Source: Myxocyprinus asiaticus (Eukaryota; Chordata; Actinopteri; Cypriniformes; Catostomidae). Taken from it: a stretch of DNA of 64,000 bases. How positions within the stretch are numbered: position 1 is the stretch's first letter; each line of letters starts with the position of its first letter. The notes beneath the pieces are model-generated. The model did not search any database. It was not told the DNA's origin and was given only the letters and a program-made list of their open reading frames with translations. Positions 19,571-29,943 of the stretch are shown here, in pieces. The translations under genes were made by a program, and so were the position numbers. The stretch lies in NCBI RefSeq assembly GCF_019703515.2, contig NC_059346.1, positions 56,928,001 through 56,992,000 of the forward strand, in the 5' to 3' direction.

Positions 19571-19800
19571 AACGTCATGGTTACTGGTGTAACCTCCGTT
19601 CCCTGATGGAGGGAACGAGACGTTGGTGTCGATGTAGTGACACTAGGGGTCACTCTTGGGAGCCCGAGACACCTCTGGTCTTTGATAAAAGGCCAATGAA
19701 AATTGGCGAGTGGTATTTGCATGCCACTCCCCCGAACATACGGGTATAAAAGGAGCTGGTATGCAACCACTCATTCAGGTTTTACGCTGAGGAGCCGATA
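19571..19800 (+). repeat. DIRS copy 3 right inverted terminal repeat and outer end
   Basis: Outer hairpins GGTTAC-TGGT-GTAACC (19579-19594) and GTTCCCT/AGGGAAC follow the AAC end. The inverted repeat with TATAAAAG at 19745-19752 comes next. It matches the reverse complement of about 25700-25880, sharing the private variants CCCGAACATACGGG and GTGGTATTTGC. Confidence 0.88.
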
Positions 19801-19839
19801 TAAGGTCCGGCCATTTCAGCGGGTAGTTCAGCGTTGTGG

Positions 19840-19970
19840 CAGGAGGGACCAACGTCTCGTTCCCTCCATCAGGGAACGGAGGTTACACCAGTAACCATGA
19901 CATTCCCTATCTGTCACTCACTCGACGTTGGTGTCGATGTAGTGACACTAGGGGTCCCTATACAAAACGC
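19840..19970 (+). repeat. DIRS copy 3 internal complementary region
   Basis: Reads as the inverse of the right outer end (GTTCCCTCCATCAGGGAACG, hairpin GGTTAC-ACCA-GTAACC), then ATGACATTCCC at the joint, then the inverse of the left outer end (TATCTGTCACTCACTCGACG). Confidence 0.88.
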
Positions 19971-20670
19971 CACAAGGCTGAACTGTGTTACGTGAACTGG
20001 CGGTGTGTGGTGGGCAGACTTGCTGTGTGCCTCATAGCCAGCACACCAGGTCAACACGTAACCTCCCCCAACACAGTTATGAGTGTCGAACGGCCCTTTT
20101 TGGGGACAAGTCGACTACCCAGAGATAGAGACAGGCTTAACCCAGTCATGGCCTCTTTCCCCTTCTCTTTTTCCACTCCCTAAAAAGAAGGGGGATTATC
20201 CGACTGGGCCGCCAGGTCTAGTCGGGGGGTGTCCCTCCCAAGGGGAGGACACCGCGGAGACCACACCTCGCCCCAAGAGAGGGGGGGATATTTAAGTGGA
20301 AAAATACATCACATGGTCTTTCCAACCATGTGGAGAGCCTTCAAGGTAGATCCTACCCAATGGGGGAGGAGTTACTACAACATGGAGACTGAGGGGCTCT
20401 GCCCAAGGAAGACGCAGTTTGCCAGTAGGGAAACGAACTAGCGGAAGATATAGATCGCATGGGGTTAGCCTTACAGGGAACCGCCACATGCGGAGCACCT
20501 ACCCCAGAACCGGGCTCTCTCCGAAAACTCGACTGCCACAGGGCTCGGAGGAAGTCAACCAGGGAACAACTTTTGTGAACACTACTGGGAATTAACAGCG
20601 CACGTCTTCAGCTCAAAAGGAGGTGGAAGGCGCTATGTGCAAGCGATACACCCAGCCGGCTATCCCGGGC
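19971..20670 (-). other. DIRS copy 3 3' untranslated region
   Basis: Aligns with the 3' region of the other copies. No conserved open frame. Confidence 0.65.
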
Positions 20671-21684
20671 TTATCCGCTTGTGTTGTGTGCCACTACCTG
20701 GGACCAAACCGGTTCCACCCGGAGGTTGTAGAACCTTGCAAAGGTGTTGGGTGTTGCCCAGCCTGCTGCTCTGCAATGTCTGTTAGAGAGGCACCTCTGG
20801 CCAGGGCCCAAGAAGCCGCTACACCACGGGTAGAATTGGCTCGTAGCCCTACTGGGGGCGGCATGTTTTGGGCGAGACATGCCATAGTTATGGCGTCAAT
20901 GAGCCAGTGGGCAATCCTCTGCTTGGAGACAGCGCTTCCTTTCTGCTGTGCACCAAAGCAGACAAAGAGCTGCTCAGAGATTCTAAAGCTCTGCGTGCGA
21001 TCCAAATAGATGCGTAAAGCGCGCACCGGACACAGCAACGACAGGGCTAGGTCTGCCTCCTCCTGGGGCAGCGCTTGCAGGTTCACCACCTGGTCTCTAA
21101 AAGGAGTGGTGGGAACCTTTGGCACATAGCCCGGTCGGGGGTCTCAGGATCACGTGAGAATAGCCCGGACCGAACTCCAGGCACGTTTCGCTGACAGAGA
21201 ATGCTTGCAGGTCACCTACCCTCTTGATGGAAGTGAGCACAGTCAGGAGGGCAGTCTTCAAGGAGAGTGCCTTAAGCCCGGCTGACTGCAAAACTCAAAG
21301 GGGGCTCTCTGTAGACCCTGAAAAACTACAGAGGTCCGATGAGGGAACAAGGCGTGGCCTGGAGGGATTCAGCCTCCTGGCGCCTCTTAGGAACCTGATG
21401 ATCAGATCATGCTTCCCTAAGGACTCACCGTCTACTGCGTCATGGTGTGCTGCTATGGCAGCAACGTACACCTTCAAGGTGGAAGGGGACAGTCTCCCTT
21501 CCAACCTCTCTTGCAGGAAGGAAAGCACTGATCTGACTGCGCACCTCTGGGGGTCTTCCTGATGGGAAGAACACCACTTAGCGAACAGACACCACTTAAA
21601 GGCATACAGGTGCCTCATAGAGGGAGCCCTAGCCTGAGTGAACGTGTCTACCACCGCAGGTGGGAGACAGCTTAGGTCTTCCAC
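20671..21684 (-). pseudogene. DIRS copy 3 tyrosine recombinase
   Basis: Spread over three frames. 21295-21684 holds the N-terminal SAM-like core-binding domain (MEDLSCLPPAVVDTFTQARA, then KWCLFAKWCSS, FLQERLEG, STLKVYVAAIAAHHDAVDG, LIIRFLRGARRL). 21097-21291 holds LKTALLTVLTSIKRVGDLQA with the first active-site Arg. 20694-21125 holds the catalytic half. The H-x-x-R box reads RANSTRGVAASWA, so the His is replaced by Asn. The tyrosine context FARFYNLRVEP is in another frame (20671-20880). Integration activity is lost. This is the only copy with both halves and all intervening segments. Confidence 0.88.
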
Positions 21685-22082
21685 GTCCCATCCAGGGGCC
21701 AGACATGGAGATTCCAGAGGTCTGGGCGCGGGTGCCGGATGATGCCCCTTCCCTGAGAAAGAAGGGCCTTTCTCAGGGGAATTTGCCCGGGGGAGCTGTC
21801 ACGAGGAGCGTGAGGTCCGAGCACCACGTCTGGGCGGGCCAGTAGGGTGCTTACCAGGACGACCTTCTCCTCTTCCTCCCTGACCTTGCACAGGGTCTGT
21901 GCAAGCAGACTCACTGGGGAAAACGCATATTTGCGAATGCCAGGGGACCAGCTGTGTGCCAGCGCGTCTATGCCGAGGAAGGCCTCGGTGAGGGCGTACC
22001 AGAGCGGGCAGTGGGAGGATTCTTGGGAGGCGAACAGGTGCACCTGTGCCTGACTGAATCGACTCCAAATCAGCTGGACCAC
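21672..22082 (-). pseudogene. DIRS copy 3 Dam-like region
   Basis: In DIRS elements the segment between RNase H and the recombinase resembles phage-type DNA N6-adenine methyltransferase (Dam). Here VQLIWSRFSQAQVHLFASQE starts it, then CPLWYALTEAFLGIDALAHS and KYAFSPVSLLAQTLCKVREE. Copy 4 has YAFPPVS where this copy has YAFSPVS; a PP pair would be the expected catalytic-type motif. The 136-residue frame runs on to WNLHVWPLDGTWKT just before the recombinase. Assignment to the Dam family rests on order and motif, not on a profile search. Confidence 0.6.
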
Positions 22083-22089
22083 CTGAAGG

Positions 22090-22530
22090 TGGAGTCTCCA
22101 CTCTCCCTTGAGGGTAACCTGTTGTTACGGCGCGTCCGCCGAAGTGTTGAGGTTGCCCGGGATGTGAGTGGCTTGCAGCGACTTGGTGCTGCTAACTCCG
22201 TTGGAGGAGACGGCGGGCGAGTTATGACATACAGCGGGAGCGCAGACCGCCTTGGCGGTTGACATATGCTACCACTGCCGTGCTGTCTGTCTGAACTAGC
22301 ACGTGCTTGCCCTGGATCAACGGCCGGAACCTCCGCAGGGCGAGCAGAATTGCCAGTAACTCAAGGCAGTTGATGTGCCAACGCAGCTGCAGACCCGTCT
22401 AGAGGCCGGCGGCTGCGTGCCCGTTGCCAACAGCGCCCCAGCCCATTTTGGAGGCGTCTGTCGTGACCACGACGCGCCTGGAGACCAGTTCTAGCGGAAC
22501 ACCTGCTCGTGGAAACGAGAGGTCAGTCCA
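22090..22530 (-). pseudogene. DIRS copy 3 RNase H
   Basis: Begins VVVTTDASKMGWGAVGNGHA, with the first catalytic Asp intact, and meets a TAG stop at 22399-22401. The same frame continues past the stop as LQLRWHINCLELLAILLALR and then VLVQTDSTAVVAYVNRQGGL. Further stops lie near 22227 and 22197, and a frame change precedes THIPGNLNTSADA. Order and residues match the ribonuclease H fold of DIRS and retroviral-type elements. Confidence 0.8.
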
Positions 22531-23405
22531 AGGGCTGAAAAGACGGTGACAGACCAACGTAATGGCCACGCGGTGTGTCCCGTGGCGCCATGCCCGTCTC
22601 GGGACTCGAGTCTGGAGCCAGTGCTGAAGCGGCCTCATATGCATCAACCCGAGCGGGGTGGCCACCGCCGAGGACGCCATATGCCCCAGGAGCCTCTGAA
22701 AATGTTTCAGTGGAACCGCTGTTTTCTGTTTGAACGCCTTCAAACAGGCCAGCACCGACTGGGCGCGCTCGTTCGTAAGGTGCGCCGTCAAGGAGACTGA
22801 GTCCAACTCCAAACCGAGAAAAGAGATGCTCTGAACCGGGAGGAGCTTGCTCTTTTCCCAGCTGACCCGAAGCCCTAGTCGGCTGAGGTGTGAGAGCACC
22901 AGGTCCCTGTGTGCGCATAACCCGTCTCGAGAGTGAGCTAGGATTAGCCAGTCGTCGAGATAGTTGAGAATGCGAATGCCCACCTCCCTTAACGGGGCAA
23001 GGGCAGCCTCTGCGATCTTCGTAAAGATGCGAGGAGACAGGGACAGGCCGAAAGGGAGGACTTGTACCGATACGCCTGACCCTCGAACGCAAACCGCAGG
23101 AAGGGTCTGTGTCGAGGAAGTATCGAGACGTGAAAGTACGTATCCTTCGGGTCTACCGCCGCGAACCAATCTTGATGCCGGACGCTTGCTAGAATGCGTC
23201 TTTGCGTCAGCATCTTGAACGGGAGTCTGTGTAAGGCCCGGTTCAGTACTCGCAGGTCCAAGATTGGCCGCAACCCACCGCCTTTTTTCGGTACAATGAA
23301 GTAGGGGCTGTAAAACCCCTTCTTCATCTCGGCTGGAGGGACAGGTTCTATCGCGTCCTTCCGTAGGAGGGTAGCGATCTCCGCGCAAGGTAGCAGCGTT
23401 TCCAT
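22530..23405 (-). pseudogene. DIRS copy 3 reverse transcriptase with two compensating frame changes
   Basis: The RT core is split by frame. From about 23405 to 23070 the finger and palm blocks read in one frame: KGFYSPYFIVPKKGGGLRPI, LNRALHRLPFKML, WFAAVDPKDTYFHVSILP. From about 23060 on, the long 566-residue frame that began at 24099 resumes with VLPFGLSLSPRIF, NYLDDWLILAHSRD, LRVSWEKSKLLPVQ and the connection region KHFQRLLGHMASS. Frame is thus lost near 23400 and regained near 23060. Motif A reads DPKDTY where copy 2 reads DLKDAY. Catalytic YLDD is intact. Confidence 0.88.
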
Positions 23406-23409
23406 CTTT

Positions 23410-24099
23410 CACCAAGGTGAAGTGGACACCGCTGGACCTGGGCGGATGCCCAGCGAAGTGAATCGTGCAGCCGAGTCGGACGGTCCGGACCAGCCCTCGT
23501 GACGGACTGGAAATCGCAAGCCATGCACCCAAGTTCCGCGCAAGGGGGACCAAAGGGACAATGTCATCCGATGTACCGGCGGGTGGGGCCTCGCGGCGGG
23601 GCGGAGCTTGAGGTGCCACACCACATCGTGGCCGTGCTGAGTCCGAGGACATCGAAGCACTTACCTGGCTCCTTGTGACCACCCCCGGAACAGCCTGGGA
23701 CGGGGGAGGAAGAGGCCTGTCCTCATAACCCGTGGAGACTGTCACATCGGGGGCGGATTTGTGCCACAGCTGGGCGCTGAGGGCGGGAGACCGCCGCTGG
23801 AGCGCCAACCTGCCAAATGGAGTGGTGGACGGTGGTCGTGATGCCAGCCGTACACACCGAATATGTGACCCAGGGAACAAGGAAACCACTCTTGCGGAGC
23901 TCTTGAGTACTGCAGCCACTTGGGCATGCAGCGCAATTAAATGCAAAAGGTAACAAAAAGAAGATCTGCTTACCAGCTCCAGAGCAGCGGGTTTCGTTGT
24001 CCCTGGGTCGCCCGTCTCAGGGGCGCTTCGAAGACCTCCGTGGGTTCTTCGGTGCCGGCTGTGAGGCGGGTGGCGTCGGCTTCCTGCGGTGGGCTCCAC
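23410..24099 (-). pseudogene. DIRS copy 3 ORF2 leader
   Basis: N-terminal 230 residues of the 24099-22399 open frame. It is Ser/Pro/Arg-rich, with SQVSASMSSDSARPRCGVAP and RREAPPAGTSDDIVPLVPLA matching copies 1 and 2, and FTLVKDGNAATL just before RT. No domain is recognised. The true start of ORF2 is uncertain because the first Met at 24099 overlaps the ORF1 tail on the map. Confidence 0.65.
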
Positions 24100-25480
24100 G
24101 CCGGGGCCGGGCCGGAGGGGCGGGCTGCGGCGGAGCCGGTGCAGTCACCGCAGGGGGACGCCCTCGGCGATGAGTAGATGGGGGGATCTTGAGCCACGCC
24201 GGGGCAGGACAAGCCGGCTAGCATCCATCTACTGCTCTACCATCGAGAACTGCTGGGCAAAGTCCTCGACAGTGTCGCCGAATAGGCCCGCCTGGAAAAT
24301 GGGGGCAGCAAGGAATCGTGTCCTGTCGGCCTCACCCATCTCGACCAGGTTGAGCCAAAGGTGGCGCTCCTGGACCACTAGTGTGGCCATCGTCCGCCCG
24401 GGAGACCGCGCCGTGACCACCGTCGCTCGGAGAGCGAGGTCGGTCGCCGAGCGCAGTTCCTGCATCAATCCCGGGGCGGAACTACCCTCGTGCAGTTCCT
24501 TTAGCGCCTTGGCGGACTTGCAGGAGAGCCATGGCGTGCAGGGCGGAGGCGGCTTGTCCAGCAGCGCCGTAGGCTTTGACCGTCAGAGACGACGTAAACC
24601 TACAGGCCTTGGACGGGGGCTTTGGGCACCCGCGCCGGGTGGCGGCGCTCTGCGGGCATAGGTGCACCGCGAGCGCCTTTATCCACCGGGGGATTGCGGA
24701 ATAACCCTTGGCCGCCCCACCATCGAGGGTAGTGAGAGCGGGGAAGCTGAAAAGATCGGGACCGGGCAGTAAAAGGTGCCTCCCGCGACCTTGTCAGCTC
24801 TTCATGCACTTCCGGGAAGAAAGGAACGGGGCGGGGCGTGGCTTTGAGCGGCGCCGCGAGCCCAGGAACCAATCACAGAGCCGCGAGGATTCAGGAAAGA
24901 GCGGTGAAATCCACTCTAACCGACGCTCGCGGCTGTCCGGGAAAGCATGTCGTCATCTCCGCGTCAGCCTGTGACTGGGCGATCGACCCCGAAGGGAGGA
25001 GCCCAGCCGAGGCTTCCGACTGGACGAGCCCGCTCTCCGATGCTGCGCTTGAGAGCTCATCACTTTCGCGGGCTCCGAATAAGAGGTCGAACTCGCCGTG
25101 AGACGAGCCGGCGGACTCACCCGGAAGCCCGATCGGGGCAGACGAGCGTGCTGGGGAATGGGAGGTCCGCGGGGGGATACCCGGCGGAGGCGGTCCCATT
25201 GGGGTCCCCAAATCGCCCCCAGTGCTAGCCGCGCTGGCCTCAAACCCGTGGGTAAAAGGACCGAGGCGGGAGCCTCTGGGGTGGCTCGCTTCCTTACGAA
25301 GGCGAGCCGCGACCGCAACGTTACCATGGACACATTCGCGCAATGAGAATGTGACCATCCACGAACGCTGTCTCCGCGTGAGCAGTGCCCAGACACGAAA
25401 GACAGTGATCGTGACCGTTAGAAGGCGAGAGATAACGAGCACAACCAGGAATAACACACAATCGGAAAAGCATCTTTAAA
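24000..25480 (-). pseudogene. DIRS copy 3 ORF1 (gag-like)
   Basis: Most complete ORF1 in the window, broken by frameshifts. N-terminal part (24891-25457 and 24953-25396): a decayed Cys/His cluster (SGHCSRGDSVRGWSHSHCAN), MVTLRSRLAFVRKRATPEA, then a Pro/Ser linker with IPPRTSHSPARSSAPIGLPG and FDLLFGARESDEL. Middle (24600-24872): MVPGLAAPL...FPEVHEELTRSREAPFTARS, also present in copy 4. Capsid-like end (24229-24468): MMQELRSATDLALRA, ERHLWLNLVEMGEADRTRFL, LFGDTVEDFAQQFS. C-terminal tail about 24000-24060. Parent protein roughly 450-500 residues. RNA-binding and packaging roles are inferred from position. Confidence 0.75.
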
Positions 25481-25700
25481 AAGACGCGTCTTTAAAAAGA
25501 CGTTCCGTGTGTGCGCTCTTTTAGAGAAATATATACTCTTTTAGAGGGGAAAATTGCTCTTTCAGAAAATATACTCTCTAGTTTTTCTGCCGAAGCGCCC
25601 AGGGGCGTTCTCTGCAGTGCACCAGTGCAGAGGAGGGAGAAGCCGCTGAAATGCGCCGTCAGATCCAGCAGGTGAATGAACAGTGTATTCAGCTCAATGA
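25481..25700 (-). other. DIRS copy 3 leader with reiterated AT-rich motifs
   Basis: Between the left repeat and ORF1. Contains CTCTTTTAGAGAAATATA-type units repeated three times, and a duplicated CTTTAAAAAGACG unit directly before the ORF1 start. The same arrangement is at 6040-6120 in copy 1 and 63910-64000 in copy 4. Confidence 0.65.
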
Positions 25701-25911
25701 GCATGACCATTCGGCTCCGAAGAGAAAATCTGAATGAGTGGTTGCATACCAGCTCCTTTTATACCCGTATGTTCGGGGGAGTGGCATGCAAATACCACTC
25801 GCCAATTTTCATTGGCCTTTTATCAAAGACCAGAGGTGTCTCGGGCTCCCAAGAGTGACCCCTAGTGTCACTACATCGACACCAGCGTCGAGTGAGTGAC
25901 AGATAGGGAAG
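25700..25911 (-). repeat. DIRS copy 3 left inverted terminal repeat and outer end
   Basis: Inverted partner of 19600-19790, with TATA (CTTTTATA on the plus strand, 25756-25763). Ends at AAG 25909-25911 next to MITE sequence. Confidence 0.88.
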
Positions 25912-26361
25912 GATAATTCACCCCAAAATTAAAATTCTCTCATCATTTACTTACAGATAAAAAATGTAAGTCCCTTTTTACTATCAATCTTCACTTTCAC
26001 ATTCTGCTTCTTTTGTTTTTGATGATTCGCATTCTTTGTGCATATCGCCACCTACTGGGCAAGGAGGAGAATTTATAGTAAAAATGACTTAAATATTGAT
26101 CTGTTTCTCACCCACACCTATCATATCAATACTGCAGACATGGATTTAACAAATGGAGTCATATGGATTACTTTTACGCTGCTTTTATTTGCATTTTGGA
26201 GCTTCAAAATTTTGGTCACTTGCATTATATGGACCTACAGAGCTGAAATATTCTTCTAAAAATCTTTGTTTGTATTCTGCAGAAGAAAGTCATACACATC
26301 TGGGATAGCATGAGGGTGAGTAAATGATGAGAGAATTTTTATTTTTGGGTGAACTATCCCT
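25909..26361. mobile_element. TTAA-flanked palindromic MITE, split by DIRS copy 3
   Basis: Left inverted repeat GATAATTCACCCCAAAATT and right end ATTTTTGGGTGAACTATCCC followed by TTAA at 26362-26365. The same family occurs complete at 45086-45722 (AGGGATAGTTCACCCAAAAA end). The left TTAA lies on the far side of DIRS copy 3, at 19567-19570. Frame 26038-26259 lies within it and is not a gene. Confidence 0.8.
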
Positions 26362-26365
26362 TTAA

Positions 26366-26762
26366 CAATGATATTTTAAAAAGAAATTGGTCTTGATTTA
26401 GGGATGTCTTTTTTTTTACTGGAAAATTATTTGTGTGCCTTATAGTGTATGATATGTGTTATAGACTGTAATAGTCTAACATTTTGTTAAAATTTTATTT
26501 AATTACTTCTTGTTGACAATCAAACTTTGCTAATTACTGTTTTTAATTATATTACATGTTGTAATATAAATATTCATCATTAAAACATTCTCATTATCAG
26601 CATTCTTCCATCATATTGTATTATAAGTATGTAATTTGTTTTCTTAGGATTATAATTGTTCCCTTTCCTCTTCAGTTTCCCCTTTCCATTTTTTTTCCTC
26701 ATAGAATTTGCCTTCAGCATATCTCACAAACAGCCGAAGAAGAAGAGGTCACACCTCAGGAA
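26366..26762. other. AT-rich non-coding DNA
   Basis: Nothing recognised. Confidence 0.5.
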
Positions 26763-26767
26763 TGTGT

Positions 26768-26836
<69 letters not shown>
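26763..26836. repeat. (TG)n microsatellite
   Basis: TG run with one TA interruption near 26771. Frames of repeated Val-Cys or Thr-His here are artefacts. Confidence 0.95.
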
Positions 26837-26838
<2 letters not shown>

Positions 26839-27120
26839 TGGGAGATAATTGCATCTGTGTGACGGCTTTAGCTGGCGGCACTTCCCTACAGTTTAAATGG
26901 TGACTAATTAGTGCTATGAGAGTGAATGCAACATGCTCACATGCACATAGGGGAGACCAGGGCTGGTTGGCACACTTTTCATACTTTGTTGAATATCTGT
27001 GGTGAAACAAATGTTAAGATACCACAAGTACTGTAGGTGCAAATTAAATCTTAAGTTCTTTGGTAAAAAACAAACACATTCAATGTCACCAAATATTATT
27101 GACTTTTGTTAATTAATGGT

Positions 27121-27541
27121 CAGGGTTGGGGAGTAACGGAATACATGTTACGGGATTATGTATTTAAAATCCAAAATATTAGTAGCTGTATTCCACTACA
27201 GTTACAATTGAAATAGTTGGTAATCAGAATACAGTTACATTCAAAAAGTATTTTGATTACTGAAGAGATTACTTTGCATTTTATTGTCATTTGTTTCATT
27301 TATTATTGTCTATTCAGTTGGAAAACATTTATCCGTATAAATGATGTGATCCGAGGAACGTTTAGACAGAGATGTGTGTTTTTCAAAGCTAAGAATGCAT
27401 TCTCGTTCTTGCATTCTTGTGAAAATCAGTCTTGACCAACTACCTTGAAATAGCGAAACTCAGAAGACATGAGGAGGTAAAACACATCTATGCGAGTTTT
27501 GAGATGTGCTACTATATGTAGATTCAACAACCTCTTAACTA

Positions 27542-27572
<31 letters not shown>

Positions 27573-28305
27573 ACGTAAGAACGCAAAAACAACCAACATT
27601 GAGAAACAGCCTTTCTTATAATTTGATACATTCATATGAGCATACAAAGCTTTTACACTGTTATAAGTGAAAAGTTGGACATGACGTCATTGAGAAAAAA
27701 GATGTGGTTGTGTTCACTCTCTGGGGTTTTGAAGTAAGTTTGGAGCAGCAGAAATAGTTATCCTTGTGTAAATTGTCATGTGAACATTTAGTTTTATGCT
27801 TAGATAAAATGTTATTTGTAGCCCTTTTACATGCACGTTACTAGCAACAATTATGATTTTTTTAAAATCATACATATGTATATTTTTTTCTCTAGTAAAA
27901 CCTTTGATATTAGGGCAAAAATATACTGCAAAAATCTTATTCTTGATGAAATTTTTTACATTGTTTTCCTGTAAAAATATATGTAAAACATGGTTAAAAA
28001 AAAAGATACATTTAATTTACATAAGATATTTAGGCTTTTTTCAGGAAATGTATTTTTAATATGTGTATTTTGTCTGACTGTACTGGCAGATGTTTTTTCT
28101 TTTTTTTTTCTTTCATTTGTTATTAACTTGTTTATAGTCAAAACAAATGAAAAGAAATCTGCCAGTGCTGAAGAAGTAATCCAAAGTACTCAGATTACGT
28201 TACTGACATTGAGTAATCAATGGAATATGTTACAAATGACATTTTACAGCATGTATTCTGTAATCTGTAGTGGAATACATTTTAAAAGTAACCCTCCCAA
28301 CCCTG
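27121..28305 (+). mobile_element. hAT-like non-autonomous element, copy A
   Basis: Ends CAGGGTTGGGGAGTAACGGA and (inverted) CAGGGTTGGGAGGGTTACTT. Flanks TTAATGGT (27113-27120) and TTACTGGT (28306-28313) match at 7 of 8 bases, as an aged 8-bp duplication. The interior carries alternating TACAGTTAC/GATTAC blocks and poly-T at 27541-27568. A second copy in opposite orientation lies at 40517-41371. No transposase is encoded. Confidence 0.85.
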
Positions 28306-28515
28306 TTACTGGTCAAAGTTATGTTGTGTATTTGTGCCAGCCAACCCCATATTGGGCACAGATTGTGAGGTTGGTTGGCACAGTGTTAAAACACTAGTTT
28401 TAAGAGAGAAGCAACACACAGAAAAACCCTTAAAAAAAAAAGAAAATAATAAAAAAAAAATGTTTATTTTAAACCAGGACAATAGAACAACACGTTTGTC
28501 TTCTATCATTAATAT

Positions 28516-29943
28516 CAGAGGTGGACTGGCAATCGGGAGAACCGGGACTTTTCCCGGTGGGCAGGCCGTGAAACGGGGCCGCGATATGCCAAAGTGGGTC
28601 ACGATATGATGAAAGGAGCTGCGATAAGCAGCAGTGGCTGGTCAGAGGAGGCAAGGGAGGCAGAGCCTCTTCAAGAATATATTCAAAATAAACGTTGTTT
28701 TAATCAGTTTACCTACTAACATCTACAACTCAGATACCTTTAATGGAAAAAATAAGTTTTTCTAATTATTTTTCTTTCATGTGTGGTAGGCAGGTGAGTT
28801 TAAATTACTGCATGAATCTATATGAATGCCAGAGGAGGCTGATGGCATATAGCCTCCTCTTATTAGTAAACTGACTAATCAAAATGGATATTCAAATGGT
28901 GCAACGTCATCTGCTTCCGTTCAAAAAGCATCCAAAAAAGGCCAAATGGAAGCAAAATGAAATTTGCCTCCTGTGTTCATAACCAATCATTATCAGAGGT
29001 AACCATTCAAGCCAATCAGCTTTAAGTATCATGTTTACGCTTCATCAAGTCTGCTTGTGGATAATGTGAAAGGTGAAGAGAAACGTTCAAAATATGGCAA
29101 AATATAGATGGAATAAAGGCTATTGGAAGATCTAAAAACATGTGAAAGACTGAACGGCATGCTCATATATTTATTTGATGGAATGAAGCAGTGTAGGATG
29201 GAGTTAATCTACACATACAGTACAGTAGCCTATTAGGTGAGTAGATGTTACTGTACATGGAATGGGGCCCTCCACTCATTTATAAATGTCTGCATTGATC
29301 GTAGTCTGTAGCTAGCGCTGCGTCATTTGTTCCGTTCGTTTGTTGTATTTACAAGTGTTGAGTTGGTGATCGGAAAGAGTATAACACATCTGTAGTTATC
29401 AAGACTATTTTAAGATATGAGGGAGATGATATCATCTGTGTATGGGAGTATAATTACAAGCAAAATGATATCATAATACATGATATTTAGACCCACTGCA
29501 ATCTTTTATTGGTTTTATCTTCTAGAAACTAAAAACAAATTAGAGTTTGAAAAGTTCATTAAAATAAGCATTTCATAGAAATAACTATACAATAAATGGA
29601 CATATACATTTTAGAATGTTTGATCATGTCATTTTAGTGAGTTAAGACTGTGTTTCAAATGGAAATATTGGATGTCTTTGTTTTAAATATTTATTTAAGT
29701 CATCTCTTGGCATATCTGAAGGCAAGGACTGGTGGATCGTCAGCGCTGTGTGCATGAGAGAGAACGGTTCTGCTCTGCTCTCGTGACGCGGCCGGTGGCG
29801 GATACACTGTGTGGTTTAATTGGTAGCGTCGTTTCGTCATGCTTTGAAATATTTTGAGTGGCCCACTAAGTGACTGACCAGCTCACTACTTGACCAGCCC
29901 ACTGGGAAAAGTCCCATTGCTCCCAATGGCTAGTCCATCCCTG
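28516..29943. mobile_element. Non-autonomous element with about 47-bp inverted repeats
   Basis: Left end CAGAGGTGGACTGGCAATCG continuing to GACTTTTCCC(G)GTGGGC. The right end is the near-complement, reading inward CAGGGATGGACTAGCCATTG to GACTTTTCCCAGTGGGC. No clear target duplication is seen. About 28632-28870 may hold a second nested repeat (AGGAGGC...GCCTCCT inverted blocks). No coding sequence recognised. Superfamily uncertain. Confidence 0.65.

Larger units (their letters stand above)
19571..25911 (-). mobile_element. DIRS retrotransposon copy 3 (longest copy)
   Basis: A 6.3-kb element on the minus strand. In element order (descending coordinates): left end at 25909-25911, left inverted repeat, AT-rich leader, ORF1, ORF2 leader, RT, RNase H, Dam-like region, tyrosine recombinase, 3' region, internal complementary region, right inverted repeat, right end with AAC (GTT on the element strand) at 19571-19573. 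No large internal deletion is evident, but stops and frameshifts occur in every gene. It is inserted in a MITE end with no target duplication. Both repeats and the internal region share a GGTGTCGATG variant not found in the other copies. Confidence 0.93.

Noticed and set aside
20623..21009. Plus-strand frames across DIRS copies 3 and 4 and minus-strand frames across copies 1 and 2 (for example 8166-8567, 20623-21009, 24089-24661, 62464-63057)
   Set aside because: Antisense shadows of GC-rich element genes; they show no conserved domain and break at the same indels.
19571..25911. LTR retrotransposon or endogenous retrovirus
   Set aside because: The terminal repeats are inverted, not direct. 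There is a tyrosine recombinase in place of a DDE integrase, and no target duplication, so DIRS.
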